A DNA stretch of 13,622 nt from Bacillota bacterium (GTDB taxonomy: Bacteria > Bacillota > Clostridia > DSM-8532): contig JAEWSN010000168.1 in the NCBI GenBank assembly GCA_023459915.1, positions 1 to 13,622 on the forward strand, read 5' to 3'. Under the pieces are notes generated by a model. The model was given only the letters and a program-made list of their open reading frames with translations, did not search any database and had not been told where the DNA came from. Both the position numbers and the translations under genes were made by a program. How positions within the stretch are numbered: position 1 is the first letter of the stretch; every line of letters starts with the position of its first letter. Below are positions 11,979 through 13,622 of the stretch, in pieces.

Positions 11979-13622
11979 ATGAAGCGTAGCAGTAAGCAGA
12001 TGACAGCACTGGTCCTTTCGGCCGTGCTCCTACTCGTTTCCATTGTGCAGCCGGCGTTCGCGCTGACTGCGACCGAGCAGGCAGATGCGCTCAAGAACGC
12101 GGGCCTGTTCCTTGGCACCGGCACGGACTACAACCTCAGCGGCCTGGTCACGCGGGATCAAGGCATCACGCTTGCCTTGCGCGCTCAGGGGCTTGAACCC
12201 GCCGTACTGGCACAAACCCCGGCGCAAATTGCAACGGCTCTCGCCAATGTGGCTGACTTGACTGAAATCGCCGAATGGGCACGCCCTTATGTGGCTTACG
12301 CCCTGCAGCAGGAACCGGCCATCACCCGTGGTGTTGCCGTCCGCGCGGATGGCAAGACGGTGTTTGCACCATCCCAGCGGATGTCCGGTCCGCAGCTGAT
12401 GACATTCCTGGCACGTGCCATGGGTTACAGCGCGTCTCCGGAGAATGTTCCGGATTTCGCGTTTGAATCCAAGATGCTCACCCCCACCCTCATCGTCAAG
12501 TATAACGCGATTCAGGCGCTCACCCGTGAATCCGCGGTGGAGATTCTGTACTCCACAGTTGCCAACGGTGTGCTGGCGGGTACCGGTGAACGGCTCATCG
12601 ACAAGCTGGTGGACAGCAGTGTCATTCCGGCGTCCGCGGCAGTCGGGCTGGGTTATGCAACGCCGACGCCCACACCGACACCAACCCCCACCCCCACGCC
12701 GGCCCCCGCCCGTTTGGCCGTTCAGGATGTGCAGGCGCTCAACAGCAAGCAGCTGCTGGTCCGCTTCAATGCCGAAGTGGCCGCTGACAGCGTGGTTGCC
12801 GCCAACTTTCTCGTGAAGGAAGGCACGGTTACCCGTCCTGTCATCCCCACCCTCCAATCGGATCGCAAGGCCGTTCTGCTCACCGTGGATGGCCATGCCG
12901 CCATCAGCAACGGCACAACGGTGGAAGTGACGGTGCGCAAGGCCATGAAGGGCCTCGACGGCACCACATTGGCGGAAGATTACTATCTGGAATCCCTGCT
13001 TGTTCAGGACACACGGATCCCCATGTTTACCGGAGCCGAAATCATTGGACGCCGGCAGGTTGAACTCCGTTTTGACAAACCCGTCTGGGATGGCGGAGAC
13101 AATCTCATCGACGGCACCAACTTCTCCTTCAAGAGCGGCAGCATGACATACTATGTCATGAACGCCACCTCCAACTACACCACCAACACAGTGCTGGTGA
13201 CGCTGGGCACAGACCTCACCCCCGGTGACATCGAAATCACGGTCAATGCCAACGGCAACCAGGGCGCATACCTGCGTGATTTCAACAACTGGATGATCCA
13301 GAAGGCCACCGTCACCATTCCGTTTGCACCGCAAACAACGGAACCGAATGCCACCATCACGTCCTACAACAAGCAAACCCGTGTGGTGACCGTCAAGTTC
13401 GATCGCCCCGTGTACGGCACCCAGGTGCGCCTGTACATGATGGTGAAGAATGTGGATTTCTACGGGTCCGCACCGGTGACCAAAAATGAGTTCAATGCCT
13501 CGGATGAGTGGATCTTCACCATGCCGGCCCCCGTGCCGACCGGACAGGTGACCTTTTTCCTCACCAATTCCAGCACAGCAGGATATGAAATGAAGGATCT
13601 GTTCGGCACCAAAGTGTCGGAC
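11979..13622 (+). CDS. S-layer protein with SLH modules and Ig-like repeats (slp2), 3' end outside window
   Basis: The reading frame is open from ATG 11979 to the last base (548 codons, no stop), so this is the N-terminal part of a longer exported protein. The signal peptide MKRSSKQMTALVLSAVLLL... ends at PAFA (residue 28). SLH-type modules fill about residues 29-225: ADALKNAGLFLGTGT, LVTRDQGITLALRAQGL, EWARPYVAYALQQ and MSGPQLMTFLARAMGY. A linker of seven Thr-Pro pairs (residues 228-241) then leads to Ig-like domains starting near residues 247, 344 and 452, with strands RFDKPVWDGGDN and KFDRPVYGTQVRLYM. Module order, spacing and several motifs match slp1 (PVW, then PVYG), so the two are paralogues. 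AGGGAGG lies five bases before the ATG. The codon use is clearly GC-richer than in the 3' part of slp1. Confidence 0.9.
   Translation, partial: MKRSSKQMTALVLSAVLLLVSIVQPAFALTATEQADALKNAGLFLGTGTDYNLSGLVTRDQGITLALRAQGLEPAVLAQTPAQIATALANVADLTEIAEWARPYVAYALQQEPAITRGVAVRADGKTVFAPSQRMSGPQLMTFLARAMGYSASPENVPDFAFESKMLTPTLIVKYNAIQALTRESAVEILYSTVANGVLAGTGERLIDKLVDSSVIPASAAVGLGYATPTPTPTPTPTPTPAPARLAVQDVQALNSKQLLVRFNAEVAADSVVAANFLVKEGTVTRPVIPTLQSDRKAVLLTVDGHAAISNGTTVEVTVRKAMKGLDGTTLAEDYYLESLLVQDTRIPMFTGAEIIGRRQVELRFDKPVWDGGDNLIDGTNFSFKSGSMTYYVMNATSNYTTNTVLVTLGTDLTPGDIEITVNANGNQGAYLRDFNNWMIQKATVTIPFAPQTTEPNATITSYNKQTRVVTVKFDRPVYGTQVRLYMMVKNVDFYGSAPVTKNEFNASDEWIFTMPAPVPTGQVTFFLTNSSTAGYEMKDLFGTKVSD
12660..12710 (+). 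repeat. Thr-Pro dipeptide repeat in slp2
   Basis: Seven consecutive ACN-CCN codon pairs followed by GCC-CCC-GCC encode TPTPTPTPTPTPTP then APA (residues 228-244). It is an extended, probably O-glycosylatable hinge between the SLH anchor and the Ig-like domains. The ligase protein carries a similar TPTPAPTPAPAP linker, whereas slp1 has only APAPAETT at the same place. Confidence 0.9.

Noticed and set aside
12030..13376. A 448-codon open frame on the minus strand inside slp2
   Set aside because: Antisense to slp2, whose plus-strand frame encodes a signal peptide, SLH modules and Ig domains. The opposite frame is rich in Gly/His/Arg with no recognisable motif.

Overview
The window looks like a chromosomal segment of a Gram-positive-type, probably clostridial (Bacillota) bacterium of fairly high GC. 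The evidence is two exported S-layer-homology (SLH) proteins with clostridial-style SLH modules and signal peptides, strong purine-rich ribosome binding sites (AGGGAGG, AAGGAG), an MBOAT/DHHW O-acetylation pair of the kind common in Clostridia, and an rpsF-ssb pair. The assignment comes from family resemblance only; no rRNA or phylogenetic marker beyond S6, SSB and Dus is present.

Layout, left to right. (1) 1-1240: a housekeeping unit, rpsF then ssb, with a recognisable sigma-A-type promoter and a strong terminator after ssb. The usual third gene, rpsR, is not there. (2) 1250-2107: a HEPN/nucleotidyltransferase toxin-antitoxin pair (HI0074/HepT-like RNase plus MntA-like adenylyltransferase) with overlapping genes and imperfect 26-bp tandem repeats in its leader. 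(3) 2104-4969, minus strand: a two-gene operon for extracytoplasmic polysaccharide O-acetylation, a DHHW (AlgJ/AlgX-like) protein followed 1 nt later by an AlgI-like MBOAT acyltransferase; its last codon overlaps the end of mntA. (4) 4970-5123: a divergent promoter region filled by GC-rich palindromes of a GGGGTCTGACCCC family, also present at position 1 and inside the DHHW gene. (5) 5124-6077: dusB, a tRNA-dihydrouridine synthase. (6) 6357-13622: an S-layer locus: slp1 (999 aa, promoter, long structured leader and terminator), a 12-TM O-antigen-ligase-family protein with a large proline-linked extracellular insert, and slp2, a paralogue of slp1 that runs off the right edge of the window.

How the genes may work together (inference): SLH proteins bind a secondary cell-wall polymer, and MBOAT/SGNH pairs can O-acetylate such polymers; a ligase of the Wzy_C/WaaL/WsfB superfamily between two S-layer genes is a good candidate for the enzyme that puts glycans on the S-layer protein. 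The right half of the window can therefore be read as a surface-layer locus (two array proteins plus a glycan transferase), with an acetylation pair nearby that might tune the anchoring polymer. The items most worth following are the ligase with its unusual external domain between the two slp genes, the palindrome family placed on the dusB promoter, and the repeated leader of the toxin-antitoxin pair.
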